A stretch of 64,000 nt of DNA from Cryptomeria japonica (lineage: Eukaryota > Streptophyta > Pinopsida > Cupressales > Cupressaceae): assembly GCF_030272615.1 (NCBI RefSeq), contig NC_081406.1:218496997-218560996 (forward strand), written 5' to 3'. The notes beneath the pieces are model-generated. The model did no database searches, had not been told where the DNA came from, and saw only the letters and a list, made by a program, of their open reading frames with translations. The position numbers were made by a program, and so were the translations under genes. This document shows, piece after piece, positions 34,548 to 45,639 of this stretch (position 1 is its first letter; each line of letters opens with the position of its first letter).

Positions 34548-35720
34548 TTTGTATACACATAAAAATGGCTATGAGCAATTAAATAAATATTATATATTTA
34601 TTTAATAATTATTCTTCTATTAAATAGTTAATTTGAAAAGATTAATTTATTTAATTCATTTCGTGTCTTTCTATTAATTAATTCATCTATCCTATTCCTC
34701 TAAAATAATTAAATATCTCATATTTAATTATTCCTCTAATTAATTAAATATCTAATTTTTAATTATCTCCTTCTATCAATTAAATATCTAATATTTAATA
34801 GTTATTCTCCTATCCTATAGTCTCAAATATTAAATAATTTCTTAAATTATTTAATCTTTCTTTTCCAACTCACCTTCCATCTCCACTTCATCTTCCCTTT
34901 GCCAACTCATCAATTATGTGGCTAAGGAAATTAATATTTCTTAAATATTAATTCATCATTTATCTTCAACCTCCAAATTCAATGAATATTGTGTACATAC
35001 ACATATTTCATAACCATCTTCTATATTCTCTCCAACACCCCCTACATCTTAGGAAGGCCTTGAGTCCACTTGTCCTCTCATGCCTAAATCTTGTCCAACC
35101 ATCCCTAGATTCCCTTAGTCAGCAACCCAGTCAAGGTGAGATGAGTGACACTTGTCTTCTCCTTCCCCCTTTCTCTCAACCTTCACCTTTTCTCACAGCC
35201 ATCCAAATCTGTAGATCTGATCATGACCGTTGATCTAAGCCACATCATCTCATCCTCTCAAGGTCTATAAAATCAAGAGCTTCAGTTGAGAGAGAGTTAG
35301 ACTTCAAGTGCATTTTCAAGCAAATTATTTGTAAAACTTATGCATCCGTGAGTTTTAATCTTGAAGCAAAATAGCATAATCATTTTAGTATAATCATGTA
35401 TTATTGCATATCATAGCATTTGTGAACTATTAGTTATCAGTCCATTCTTCATATGCCATCTTGGAAGTTATCAGTGCATTGTCTGAGAACCATCTACAAC
35501 CAGGAACAATGGAGTTAGGACACAATGAGACATAAACCATGAAGGTAATATTAGTATTTTTATTTCATAGGTATTTCATGTAGTTTCATTGGATGAGTTT
35601 GGATTTCCTGTAGCATTTCCATTGGTATTTTGTGAAACTAACTTGTTGTAGGTAGCATTCTGAGGATGAAATTCAAGTCGACATGTAGGTAGCATTCTGA
35701 GGATGAAATTCAAGTCGACA
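34548..35720. mobile_element. Solo LTR F inside element E (TSD taatt)
   Basis: Starts near TGTATACACATAAAAATGG (edge uncertain by 2 bp in a T run) and ends TCAAGTCGACA, with taatt at 34543-34547 and 35721-35725. Removing it rejoins the minus-strand frame of E (...DDEI/TKDG...), so the insertion interrupts coding sequence. The same family occurs at 55172. Features include AT-rich attaaatatctaat repeats (34570-34860), a TATA box at 35266 and a 38-bp direct duplication at its right end (35646-35720). Confidence 0.85.
35266..35272 (+). promoter_or_regulatory. TATA box of solo LTR F
   Basis: TATAAAA follows a CT-rich stretch and precedes tcaagagcttcagttgagagag, matching the same position in the second copy (63779). 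It suggests plus-strand transcription of this LTR family. Confidence 0.55.
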
Positions 35721-36440
35721 TAATTTCATCATCCAATTCTGCACAAGTCCTGGGTGGAATAATATCTACATTACCAGATACAAGTGCCAGATCAGTGTCA
35801 TCCTTCTTCTTTCTTCTTCTAGTACCGGATGGGGTAGATGGTGTTTCTTTAAGAGCTCTTTTCTGTGCTGGTACCCTGATAGTAACTTTCCTAACTGATT
35901 TCTTCTTAGCTTCTACCTTAGTCTCTTCAGTTTTCTTCCTCAATACCCTTTTGAATGCCAAGGGTGTGTCATCATCATATCGAGATTCTGCTGCAATAGG
36001 CTCAATAAGAATTTTTGGTTCTTTTCTCTTCCTTCCTTTCTCTTCCTTCCTTTCTCTAGAACAACATCAATTAATGCCTTGATATCTTGTGAAACCTTTT
36101 CAACAAATTTACTTGCCTTGCCCTCCTGCTTCTCCCTCTTCTTGTGATTGAACTTAGTTTCAACCTCCAAGAAACCCTAATCCATTATTGATATGAATGG
36201 CTTCTGGTGAAAGATACTGGATCTCGATCAAACATCTCCAAGATAGATAAGCATCTTCAATGTTTGGAACATCTTCTAGAACCTCTTCTCAAGGCATATG
36301 TAGCATCTTCATGAATTTTCCCTACCCCTAAGGCATCTGCCTTAGTTACCGGATGAGCTTCCTGCCTATGCAGGAGCAACCTCCTCTGTCACTTGAGTAA
36401 CTAGTGCGTTTCCATATGCTGAATGATCTTCTATCTTCCT
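35710..36440 (-). pseudogene. Element E ORF, basic Lys-rich segment
   Basis: Minus-strand coding from about 36170 has a basic helical stretch (EVETKFNHKKREKQEGKASK, DIKALIDVVLEKGRKRKEGRE). After a frameshift comes another Lys-rich segment (RVLRKKTEETKVEAKKKSVR, GTRRRKKKDD) ending at the solo LTR junction DDEI. It may be a nucleic-acid-binding or nuclear-targeting region; that is an inference from composition. Confidence 0.5.
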
Positions 36441-36449
36441 GACCCATCT

Positions 36450-36830
36450 CTAGGTATGATCTTTCCAGAATTCATTAACCTTCTCTTTCCCTTTAACATT
36501 TGATCGATCATTACCAACCGATGGATTTCTGCTTCTATAGAATTTAGCAATGTGTCCAACCTCATTACATGCATAGCATGTAACATTGTTCTTTTGAATT
36601 GCTTTACTAAAACTGGTGTAATTGCTCAACTTGCACTGATTAGCCATATGTCCAAATTTTCCATATGCATAACACTTCACATTCATTATGCAATATTTTG
36701 TCTTATGACCATACTTGTTGCATTTACAACATTGACCGGGAGTAGAATCAGGGTTATGATTTGCTCTATTTTTACATTACCTAGCCATGTGACCAAATTT
36801 ATTAAAAAAAAAGCATCTACCATTAAATTT
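36450..36830 (-). pseudogene. Element E zinc-knuckle array (four CCHC units)
   Basis: Read on the minus strand, four CX2CX4HX4C-type units are visible: CFFFNKFGHMAR-stop-C near 36800, CCKCNKYGHKTKYC near 36710, CYAYGKFGHMANQC near 36670 and CYACNEVGHIAKFY near 36580. Only the second is complete; the others have lost a cysteine to Phe or Tyr. They are Gag-type RNA-binding knuckles. Most Copia Gag proteins have one or two, so four is unusual. Confidence 0.75.
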
Positions 36831-36842
36831 ATAAGCATTAAA

Positions 36843-37500
36843 CTACCTTACAAGTGCCTTATGGTTTTTATCTTCATTTGTAGTACCAGAATTTTGTCCT
36901 TGTTCAAATCCAATTCCACTGGAATCTCCATTCTGTCTTTGTCTTCTCAATAACTCATCAAGTTGTGTTGAACTCATCTTGAATTTTTCTTTATACTCAC
37001 TTGCAATAGTCAGATCATCTCTCAGAATTATCATTTGTCTCTCAAGTTATTGTTCATTACTCTGGGCTTGTACTAAATTAGTTCTCAACATATCATTCTC
37101 ATGAACCAACCTACCACATTCTTCAAATTTGTTTTTCAGAGATACAACAAGATTTTCTTCCTTTTTCTTCTGGTCTTCAATCTCTTTAGACATCCTCATA
37201 GTTATAGCTTGCATTTGATTCCTCATGACCATGTTCTCCTGACTCAGCTTTAGACGTCTCTCATTAAGTGCATCTTTCTCATAATTATCCTTATTTTGCA
37301 AAATTTCCTTCCTCCTAGCCTGAACAAATGACAACCTCTCTTGTAGGACAAGAATGAATTCCTGAGCAAAATTCAATTCATCTTGTAACTTCAAGTTCTT
37401 CACCCTTTCAGCATCATAATCTTCAAGTGTCACCTCAAGTTGCTTCTCCAAACTCATATCTATGGAGTCCAGATTCAGGATCTTCCTCAAAGTGTTAAAC
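36843..37500 (-). pseudogene. Element E Gag-like N-terminal coiled coil
   Basis: The first coding segment after the PBS encodes a long coiled-coil-like stretch (LEKQLEVTLEDYDAERVKNL through RMSKEIEDQKKKEENLVVSL). After a frameshift it continues with DDLTIASEYKEKFKMSSTQL, DELLRRQRQNG and enters the knuckle array. It resembles the C-terminal part of plant Copia Gag (UBN2-type) with its coiled coil. The start near 37490 lacks a clear ATG of its own. Confidence 0.6.
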
Positions 37501-37517
37501 TTCCTTCGAGGCACAAG

Positions 37518-37529
37518 GCTCTTATACCA
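37518..37529 (-). promoter_or_regulatory. PBS of element E
   Basis: The reverse complement TGGTATAAGAGC differs at one base from the initiator Met-tRNA PBS TGGTATCAGAGC of plant Copia elements and lies 2 bp from the LTR. Confidence 0.8.
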
Positions 37530-38119
37530 ATTGTCGGAATCCAAGAACACTAAGAGGGGGGGGGGGGTGAATTAGTGTTCTACTAGAATGATCAATTTTA
37601 ACCTTATTAAAACATGCATCCACGAACTGGTATATCGATACATAAAGAATTGAAAGAAGTAAAGAAACCAATAAGCCAATCACACAAGTGAATAACATAA
37701 CACAAAGAATTATACGTGGAAAACCTCAAAGAGGAAAAACCACAGTGGGATTTGTGACCCACAATATCAATCCACTGGCCATATGAAGAGATATTACAAA
37801 ACATAGGGGCCTGCACTTGTAGGAAGGCTTACAGCCTAGAGCACACTTCTCAATCACAAAAGGAGCCTCACTTACTACATACAAATCTAGACTACAATCC
37901 AGAAAAATGATTGAACTGCAAAGATAGAATCTTCTATGCCTGAATATAGCTCTGGTTAAGCTTTGTTTGTTCAGGTTTGAAACCCTAAACCCTTATCGGA
38001 ATAACCCCTTACATAAATGTACTCACATATATGATCTCTCTCATATATCTCACATATCCTTCATTATTTCCTCACTCATGCTTATTACAAAATGATCTAA
38101 TCAATTGACCTATATACCC

Positions 38120-38581
38120 TGTTGGTGTAAATAATTATTCATCTTGGATATTATTACACCTTACTTAAGTTTACTTAGAAAATAAATTTCATAGTAGTTT
38201 GGGTATGAGACACTTGGGTGTTTGTGCCACATTGGGATAGTGTGTGTAGGAGAATTTCCACCTTTTATGGTGTGATCTTGTTGTTACACTCCACATTCAG
38301 TGGGTGATCCACCTCATGTGGAATATTATATTGTTTCTCTTACCTACCCACACCTATTTCCTACCTACCCTTGTTTCTTATTGAGCCACATGTCATGTTT
38401 ATGTGCTCACATATCCATATAGCCTTGCCTATATAAGCAGGCTCATATTCATTGTACATATCGATTGATGATCCAGTTGATCAGTATTTTCATCTTTGAT
38501 AGAATACAACTTATTCTTATCAATATTTTGTCTCTCTTATTTTTTATTTCCATTGCCTCTTAATCTTGGCAAAATCTCACA
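38120..38581 (+). repeat. 5' LTR of element G
   Basis: 462 bp. A TATATAAG box at 38430-38437 gives a likely promoter, with the PBS directly downstream. Confidence 0.9.
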
Positions 38582-38600
38582 TGGTATCAGAGCCATTAGA
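38582..38600 (+). promoter_or_regulatory. PBS of element G
   Basis: TGGTATCAGAGCCATTAGA abuts the LTR; its first 12 bases match the plant initiator Met-tRNA 3' end complement. Confidence 0.9.
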
Positions 38601-39415
38601 GTGTCATTGGTTTGCTAATTGAGAGAAATGATGCTATTTGGGGTTGTGTATTTTGGAGTTTTCTATTGCAAGTTTTTATTGGAGCTTGTTAGGTCAAATC
38701 TGAGATCACCATTGGATTGAGAAGATCCAAGAAAGTCAGTTTTGCCTTTAGTTTCATCAAAATCGAGCTTCGGAAGCCAAATCTAGAGGCATTTCAAGTT
38801 TGATGCTGCGGCGGAAATTTTCTAGAAATTATAATTTTGTAGACAATTTTCAAATAGTGATATCTCACTCATCCGGACTCGTTTTTTCGAGAATTTTTTT
38901 TTTGTTTTGGGGTAGAATTTCATGATCTGTACAGTGGTGAATAAGTTTTCTGATTTTTGGATACAGGTTTTTTGGAAATCATGAAATTCTGATTTTTACA
39001 ACTTTGGAGGCTTCATTTGGGCTCATATGGACTCCTTTTTAGGTGCCATTTTTTTTGAAAGTGCATATTTTTTTTATCTACTTTCATAATGTGCCATCTA
39101 TTTGTAGTGATTTTAAGTAGAAATTGCACTTTTATTATTTGGCCATTTTTGGCATATTTGGTACTTGCATTTTGCTTGGATCTCATTTTAGATCACTAGC
39201 AGTATTTGTTGAAGTCTCTTAGATCTCATTTTGAGAAGTTGTAAATTGAAAGTAGAAGTCCACTTTGCCTTTTTTTTCAAGTGGCTCACTGTATATGCAC
39301 TAAGTATAAAGTGCCAAAATCACCATTTTGGGGGTATTTCTTGATTGAGTATTTTGGGGGGGGTGTCTTGTGTGATTGTGCCTCTCTCTATCTTGTGTTT
39401 TTTCATTTTGGTGCT
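38601..39415 (+). other. Leader of element G
   Basis: About 0.8 kb of T-rich untranslated sequence between PBS and the first Gag ATG (39416), as in many Copia elements. No ORF of note. Confidence 0.6.
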
Positions 39416-40260
39416 ATGGGTTCTCCTAAATTTCCACTTTTAACTCCTCATAATTATGCATCATGGAAAATTAAGGCATGGAGTAAACTAATGGAAAAAG
39501 TACTCATTCATTATGTAAATGAAACTATTACAACACCACCTGATCCTAACGCTGATCTTAATGCTCAAATTGAATGGCTTACTAAAAAATGCTATGGCAC
39601 TTGGAACTCTTAGAAAGTATGTATCAGATGACCTCATTTTTCACATTGATAAGTGTACAACAATTAAAGAGACTTGGGATATTTTTAAGAAATTGTATGG
39701 TCAAGTTGATGAGATTAAGGGCTACAAGCTTGATAGTGAACTCACAACTTTGGATCCCAAGGATTTTGATACAATCCAAGATTATGTCACAAAAGCAACT
39801 GAGCTAAGAGCAAAGCTAAACGATTGTGAAATTGACAAAAAGGATGCTTAATTGGTTTATAACTTGTTGGACAAACTTCATTCAGAGTATACAGCCTTTG
39901 TATCTAGCTTTCACACCCATAGGTTAGCTCAAGGTTCCTCATACACTTCTCCCTCATTTGATTCATTCACGGAGATGTTGATACTTGAGAAATCTAAGTT
40001 GACCACGATGGGGATTCTCAAATCTTCAAAGTCACAAACTTTGGTGGCTAACAAAGGGAATCAAAGTAATCAAGGAAAAGGCAAGAATCAAAAGTAACCT
40101 AAGTCTAAACCACAACAAGATGGAGCACAATCTTCCTCTCCACAACAAAGTGATTCACCATTCTCACCTAAGAGGAAATCATATAAGGACAATCTCTTTT
40201 GTGGATATTGCAAGAAGTCAAGACATGATGAACATCATTGTTATAAGAAGGATATTGATG
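39416..40260 (+). pseudogene. Element G Gag (UBN2-type) with CCHC knuckle
   Basis: ATG 39416 starts MGSPKFPLLTPHNYASWKIK, a typical Copia Gag opening. A frameshift near 39600 moves into RKYVSDDLIFHIDKCTTIKE, ETWDIFKKLYG and LVYNLLDKLHSEYTAFVSSF. One in-frame TAA (39849) and one later TAA break it. The knuckle CGYCKKSRHDEHHC near 40200 is complete (CX2CX4HX4C). Gag packages the element RNA into particles. Confidence 0.8.
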
Positions 40261-40778
40261 AGTTGAAGAATCTTCTTGAGAAGAATAGAATCAACCTACC
40301 TTCTAGAATGTCTACATCGGCTTCTTCTTCCAAGGATAAAGGAAAGGATCACTCTTTTGGGACAGATAAAGGAAAGGGACAAGCTCTTTGTGCTACTACA
40401 AGTCATGATTCAGGGAGATGGCTTCTAGATTCAGGGGCTTCTCATCATATGGCATCTTCGCAGTCTATGTTTTCTACATTTGAGCCTTGCCACATGCCAT
40501 AGATTTTGATGGGAAATCATACATACATGGATGTGATTGGGAAAGGATCTATTGCCATTGGGGATAACTCCTTCAATGATGTGTTGTGTGTACCCCACTT
40601 GACAAATAATCTTCTTTCCATCTATCAAATCACACATGGGGCAACTAGGAAAACTGTGGAGTTCACACCTAATTCAGTTATCATTAGAGACTTAGAGAGT
40701 GGGGCTATCATTGTGACTGGGGTGGTTGATCATACATCTCGGTTGTACTATTTTTTTTTTAGATTTTGGTCCTATTGA
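40261..40778 (+). pseudogene. Element G protease region
   Basis: WLLDSGASHHMASS near 40423-40464 is the Copia aspartic protease motif (D-S-G). It is followed by the usual DVIGKGSIAI, FNDVLCVPHLTNNLLSI and an end resembling the pre-integrase region. One TAG at 40501-40503 interrupts it. The protease would cleave the Gag-Pol precursor. The frame ends near 40778, where integrase coding should begin but does not. Confidence 0.8.
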
Positions 40779-41850
40779 TAAGGTTGGTTCTTCCTATGTT
40801 GACGATTCATATTTTGAGGAGAACTTTGGGCATTTGAACTTGGGGATTCTCACATGTGACCCCATTCTTGAGCGTTGCATTTCATCTCCTTCTATTGATA
40901 TCACACCACCTATTGCACCTGATGATGTAGCTAGTGTGACAGTTTTGCCTTTTTATGATTCAGTGCAGTAGGATATTTCATGTCTTCCAGCTTCAGTTGA
41001 TTGGGATGCCTACTTGACAGATATTGCAGGTTTATTTGTGGACTCCTACATTGCAGATTTGGGAGACACCATTCATGACATTCATCTTCTCTTTGATGAA
41101 GATGATCCTTCTTTGATTGTTGCGAGGGATAACTCTGACCCTCTTGTGCATTCTCTACATGATCAATCTTTAGAGGTTGACATGATTGTGGATACTTTTG
41201 TACAACACTTGGAGGAGGTCTCTTTATCTTTTGAGGAGAAATATGAGTCTTTGGATATTGTTCTACATTCATCTCCACTAGATCTTGGAGCCTTTTTCAG
41301 CAGTGTGGCACAGTTTACCACCTTTGGAGGGGGTACCTTTTAGCATCGACATGGGGACACTTGAGCAGTTTTCAAAGATTCCTTTCATCATGAGTATTTT
41401 TTCTTCATCTTCCCTTCATGGTTGGGGAGACTTCATGGATACACCTTTGGTTTTGTTTCTTCCTAAGGGGAGGAATGTTGTTCGACGTTCATGGAGCAGT
41501 TTCTTCATTCATCTTCGAGCTTCTATCATTGGTGCAGATTCTAGATTGAGGGGGGGCTTCCTAGTCTCTCTTCTTCTTCTCTCATATGGGGGGGACTTTT
41601 TCCTCACATGGGGTTTTGTCCTTCACATACTTCTATGAGAGTTCTTTGTATCTAGTTTTCATCTCTCTTTTGGGGGAGGGTTTTTTTCCCATTGGGTTTT
41701 TCTCTCTTTCCCCGCTATGTGAGAGATTTCCTTACATTCGTTTTCATGCATTTGCATTTGTACATGGGTACCTAACATGGCCTCATTGTCGGGACCCATC
41801 TTGCATTGCTTAGTTGCATTGTAGACTTAACTACATTCCCCTAAGTTGCA
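40779..41850 (+). pseudogene. Element G unknown acidic region replacing pol
   Basis: A frame with one stop at about 40969 encodes Asp/Glu- and Ser-rich sequence (CISSPSIDITPPIAPDDVAS; DWDAYLTDIAGLFVDSYIAD; EDDPSLIVARDNSDPLVHSL) up to 41343. Other open stretches to 41813 are T-rich. There is no integrase HHCC or DDE, RT or RNase H motif. It may be captured host sequence, remodelled pol or a novel domain. Similar length and position in other copies would decide. Confidence 0.5.
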
Positions 41851-41862
41851 CTTAAGGGGGGG
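41850..41862 (+). promoter_or_regulatory. PPT of element G
   Basis: Purine tract cttaaggggggg directly before the LTR start at 41863. Confidence 0.75.
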
Positions 41863-42323
41863 TGTTGGTGCAAATAATTATTTATCTTGGATATTATTAC
41901 ACCTTACTTAAGTTTACTTAGGAAATGCATTTCATAGTAGTTTGGGTATGAGACACTTGGGTGTTTGTGCCACATTGGGATAGTGTGTGTAGGAGAATTT
42001 CCACCTTTTATGGTGTGATCTTATTATTACACTCCACATTCAGTGGGTGATCCACCTCATGTGGAATATTATATTGTTTCTCCTACCTACCCACACCTAT
42101 TTCCTACCTACCCTTGTTTCTTATTGAGCCACATGTCATGTTTGTGTGCTCACATATCCATATAGCCTTGCCTATATAAGTAGGCTCATATTCATTGTAC
42201 ATATCGATTGATGATCTAGTTGATCAGTATTTTCATCTTGATAGAATACAACTTATTCCTATCAATATTTTGTCTCTGTTATTTGTGCTTTCCATTGCCT
42301 CTTGATCTTGGCAAAATCTCACA
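41863..42323 (+). repeat. 3' LTR of element G
   Basis: 461 bp, nearly identical to the left copy; the TATA box repeats at 42173-42180. Confidence 0.9.
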
Positions 42324-42607
42324 TACCCTTTACAAACTATCATGCCTTATGTTGGATTACAAAGATAATTACAATATGAATAAACATGTCGACTCAATAA
42401 AATAAATACATGAATATAAAAACAATTGTCGATGTCAGATCTCCCAAATGATGTCGACCTCTAATACCGATAACTTGATTGTAAACCATGTTGGCATGCA
42501 TTGTCAGTAACCAAATAAATCCATCCAACCTATCGGTGTCGGTGAAGTGTCTGTCGGTACACTACTAAACGAAAATATGAAGCTGGAACATGCTACCGTG
42601 TTGCCAT

Positions 42608-43673
42608 TATTAGGTCCCGGAGACAAATGAGAGGGGGGGGTGAATTAGTTGTCAAATAAATTCAAACCAAAACAACTTAACCAGAATTAATGCTTAATAC
42701 CGATAGAACAAACTTTATGTCGGTAGATAGTTTATCAGTTAATTGCAGTACCGATAAAGATTAATGTATGAAACAGAAAGACAATAACATCCACAACAAA
42801 TAGCACCAATATTTGTATGTGGAAACCCTATAAGGGGAAAAACCATGGTGGGAAACCTTACCCACAATCAGATGATACTACTGCAGATAGTATGTGTATA
42901 CAAATGGGTTTTGCACATGCAGAAAGGCCAAGCGCATAGAGCTCACTGCTCAAACACAAAATAAGAGTCACATTGACTACAATTGGATGGTTAAATCCAA
43001 TAAAGATGTACTACTAAAAGTAGCATATTTCTATGCTGGATTCAGTACCGGTGTAGTTCTGATATGCCTTCACAAAACCTTCCTTCAACCTTCAAATGAT
43101 GTCTGCGTGTATAGCTCTGCTTATTCTTGCATATACCAAATTATTCCTTCCTTCACATTCGCATTTCATCTTACAAATAAGATCTTACATTTATACCATA
43201 ACCTAAGACCAATTTTAGTAGGTCGGCTCTAAAAGATATTACAATAAAAACAATTTACAAGTAAATCAATAACCGATGCAATATTTGATTCAACATGTCG
43301 GCTTAATGCATTTACAACAATAATAAATCATCTCCATAGCGTGTCGTGCTGATCTGGAATAGATAATCCTGTCGGGGCTTATCCTGGACCTATTTGTTGG
43401 TAACAACAAATATGCAAACATGAATATACCAATGAACAAATCTCCAAGACAAAGTGTCCAAACGATGTCTTCGACATAACCAAGTGTTTTCCATGCCATT
43501 CCAAGTGCCGATGAACAATATATCCTGTCGGTGTACCAGATACCAGCGACTATGCATAAAGTCACTTGCTTGCCGGTGAACATAACCAATTCTCCAAAGT
43601 GCCAGAGTTGATAAGTGTTAATAGGTGTTGACATCAATGACAAAACCATATCAACATACCCAAAATACCAACA
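42608..43673 (-). repeat. 3' LTR of element H
   Basis: 1066 bp, TATTAGGTCC (ancestral TG lost) to ACCAACA. It carries the shared block atgtggaaaccctataaggg, aaaaaccatggtggg, and a run of 8 G near its edge. Confidence 0.9.
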
Positions 43674-43690
43674 ATATCCCCCTTTGGTAT
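43674..43690 (-). promoter_or_regulatory. PPT of element H
   Basis: The reverse complement reads ACCAAAGGGGGATAT and abuts the LTR. Confidence 0.8.
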
Positions 43691-44022
43691 TGATGGCAAC
43701 ACAAGATGGAAAAACTATCAAAGTGCCAAAACAAAAATGCCAAATACCAAAAACCAACAATCTCCCAAAAGAGATCATAACCAGAAATCAAAATACAGAT
43801 ACAGAGAGTAACAATCTCTCCCCTAATGAATAATCTCTCCCCAAAAGACAATGTGTTTTTTCATAGATATCTCTCCCCCTTTGACATCAAATGCCAAAGC
43901 AATACAAAAACTAGATTCAAATACAAAATACCAACTACTCCCCCTGAGAAGTAGCTCTCCTCATCAAAGTCGAAAAAAGATTTCTCTGTTAATTCTACCG
44001 GTTGATGACAAACATCAACTAT

Positions 44023-44829
44023 CTAAGTCTCTATTGGTGGGGGTATGACCCCAAGCTGATCTTTGAGATATTCAAAAGTCTCTTTAGGCAAAGGTTTAGT
44101 GAAAATATCTGTTATCTGCTCTTTAGTATTCACATAAACCAGTTTTACTTCTTTTGCTTCAACATTCTCTTTCAGAAAATTCAGTTTGATAGAAACATGT
44201 TTGGTTTTAGAATGTAGTACCAAATTCTTAGATATATCAATTGCTATAGAGTTATCACAATAGATAGTTATAGGTTCCTTTCATTTTACCTTTATGTCCT
44301 TCAATATTTGCTTAAGCCATAATACCTGTGTATAGTTAGTTGTTGCTACAACATATTCTGATTCAGTTGTTGCTAAAGATGTGCAACTTTGTTTCTTACT
44401 CAACCAAGAAATTAATTTGCTTCCAAGAAAAATTGCTCTGCTGGTGGTGTTTTTTCTGTCATCCACATCTCCTGCCCAATTTGCATCTGTGTATGCACAT
44501 AATTTAAAGTTTTCATCTCTAGGATACCATAAGCCAAGATTTGTAGTGCCTTGTAAGTACTCGAAAATCCTTTTTACTGTCGATTCATGATTTTCTTTAG
44601 GATTACTTTGAAATCTTGAAACAATACATATTGCATTCATAATAGCATGTCTTGTTTGTGTCCAATACAGCAGGCCTCCTATCATAGATTTGTACCTAGT
44701 CGTATTAACAGGTGTAGATTCATCCCTTAGTGATAATTTGTCATTTGTTGTCATAGGTGTTTTTACCGGTTTAGAGTTTTCCATACCAAATTTCTTTAGT
44801 AACTCCTTCAAGTACTTAGATTGACTCAA
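44023..44829 (-). pseudogene. Element H RNase H
   Basis: Copia RNase H signatures in order: YKSMIGGLLYWTQTRHAIMN, FEYLQGTTNLGLWYP, AYTDANWAGDVDDRKNTTSR, SLATTESEYVVATT, IYCDNSIAIDISKN and TKHVSIKLNFLKENVE. They end with ITDIFTKPLPKETFEYLKDQ. One in-frame stop lies near 44281 between the ATTESEY and CDNS motifs. It digests the RNA strand in reverse transcription. The catalytic Asp and Glu positions remain visible. Confidence 0.92.
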
Positions 44830-44856
44830 GAATATACCTTTATCGGTATGTGAAAG

Positions 44857-45609
44857 CTATAATCCTAAAAAGAATTTTATCTCTCCAATCATAGACATTT
44901 CTAATTCTTGTTGCATTTCAATAGAAAAGTCTTTACATAATCCATCTTCTCCTTCAAATATTATATCATCAACAAAAACTTCTATAACCAAGATGTCATC
45001 ATTAGTCACTTTATAGTATAAGTTGTTGTCAACATTACCTTTAGAAAAACCAATCTTCAAAAGATATTTATCCAATCTTTCATACCAAGCTCTTGGAGCT
45101 TGCTTCAACCCATACAAAGCTTTCCTTAACCTGCAAACCATATCTTTTTTATCCGTTAAAGAAAATCCACCAGGTTGCTCAATGTAAACTTCTTCTTCAA
45201 GGTCTTCATTCAGAAATGCACATTTGATATCCATTTGATATACTTTGTAGTTTTTGTGTGCTGCAAAAGCCAAGAATAATCTGAATGCCTTAATTCTAGC
45301 TACCGGTGCAAAGGTTTTATTATAATCAATTCCTTCTTTCTGTGAATATCCCTTACACACTAGTCTTTCTTTATTCCTAATTACCTTACCATCTTCATTA
45401 AGTTTGTTTCGGAATACCCATTTAGTTCCAATTACATTTTTGTCTTTAGGCCGAGGAACTAATGTCCATGTGTTATTCTTCTCAATTTGTTCTAGTTCTT
45501 CTTCCATAGCTTTAATCCAGTGTTTGTCTTCACGTGCCTCATTAATTGATGATGGTTGAATTTGAGAAATGAGACATACCTCTTCATTTGCCAGTCTTCC
45601 TCTTGTCAT
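44857..45609 (-). pseudogene. Element H reverse transcriptase
   Basis: Nearly continuous over 250 residues. The Copia RT motifs are WVFRNKLNEDGKVIRNKERL, YNKTFAPVARIKAFRLFLAF, QMDIKCAFLNEDLEEEVYIE, LRKALYGLKQAPRAWYERLD and the catalytic FVDDIIF near 44960. The family consensus around the first catalytic Asp is QMDVKSAFLNG, so the Asp is kept. It stops at 44857 and continues in another frame towards RNase H. Confidence 0.93.
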
Positions 45610-45639
45610 AACTCCTTGATACTTGTTCCCAATTATCTG

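Larger units (their letters stand above)
38120..42323 (+). mobile_element. Non-autonomous Copia-type element G (gag-protease only)
   Basis: LTRs at 38120-38581 (462 bp) and 41863-42323 (461 bp) begin TGTTGGTG and end CTCACA. The TSD taccc is at 38115-38119 and 42324-42328. A perfect TGGTATCAGAGC PBS starts at 38582 and an aaggggggg PPT precedes the right LTR. The LTRs are nearly identical, so insertion is fairly recent. The ORF has Gag, one zinc knuckle and a Copia protease motif, then an acidic region of unknown kind in place of integrase, RT and RNase H. Confidence 0.9.

Noticed and set aside
34982-35233. 83-codon ORF also found at 63501-63746
   Set aside because: Located inside F-family LTRs upstream of their TATA box; LTR identity explains the match.
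42894-43232. 112-codon ORF, with a similar one at 48460-48798
   Set aside because: Both lie at the same place in the two LTRs of element H; conservation is explained by LTR identity.
43290-43778. 162-codon minus-strand ORF
   Set aside because: Covers the LTR of H and its PPT; no domain, and the right LTR copy is shorter with an indel.
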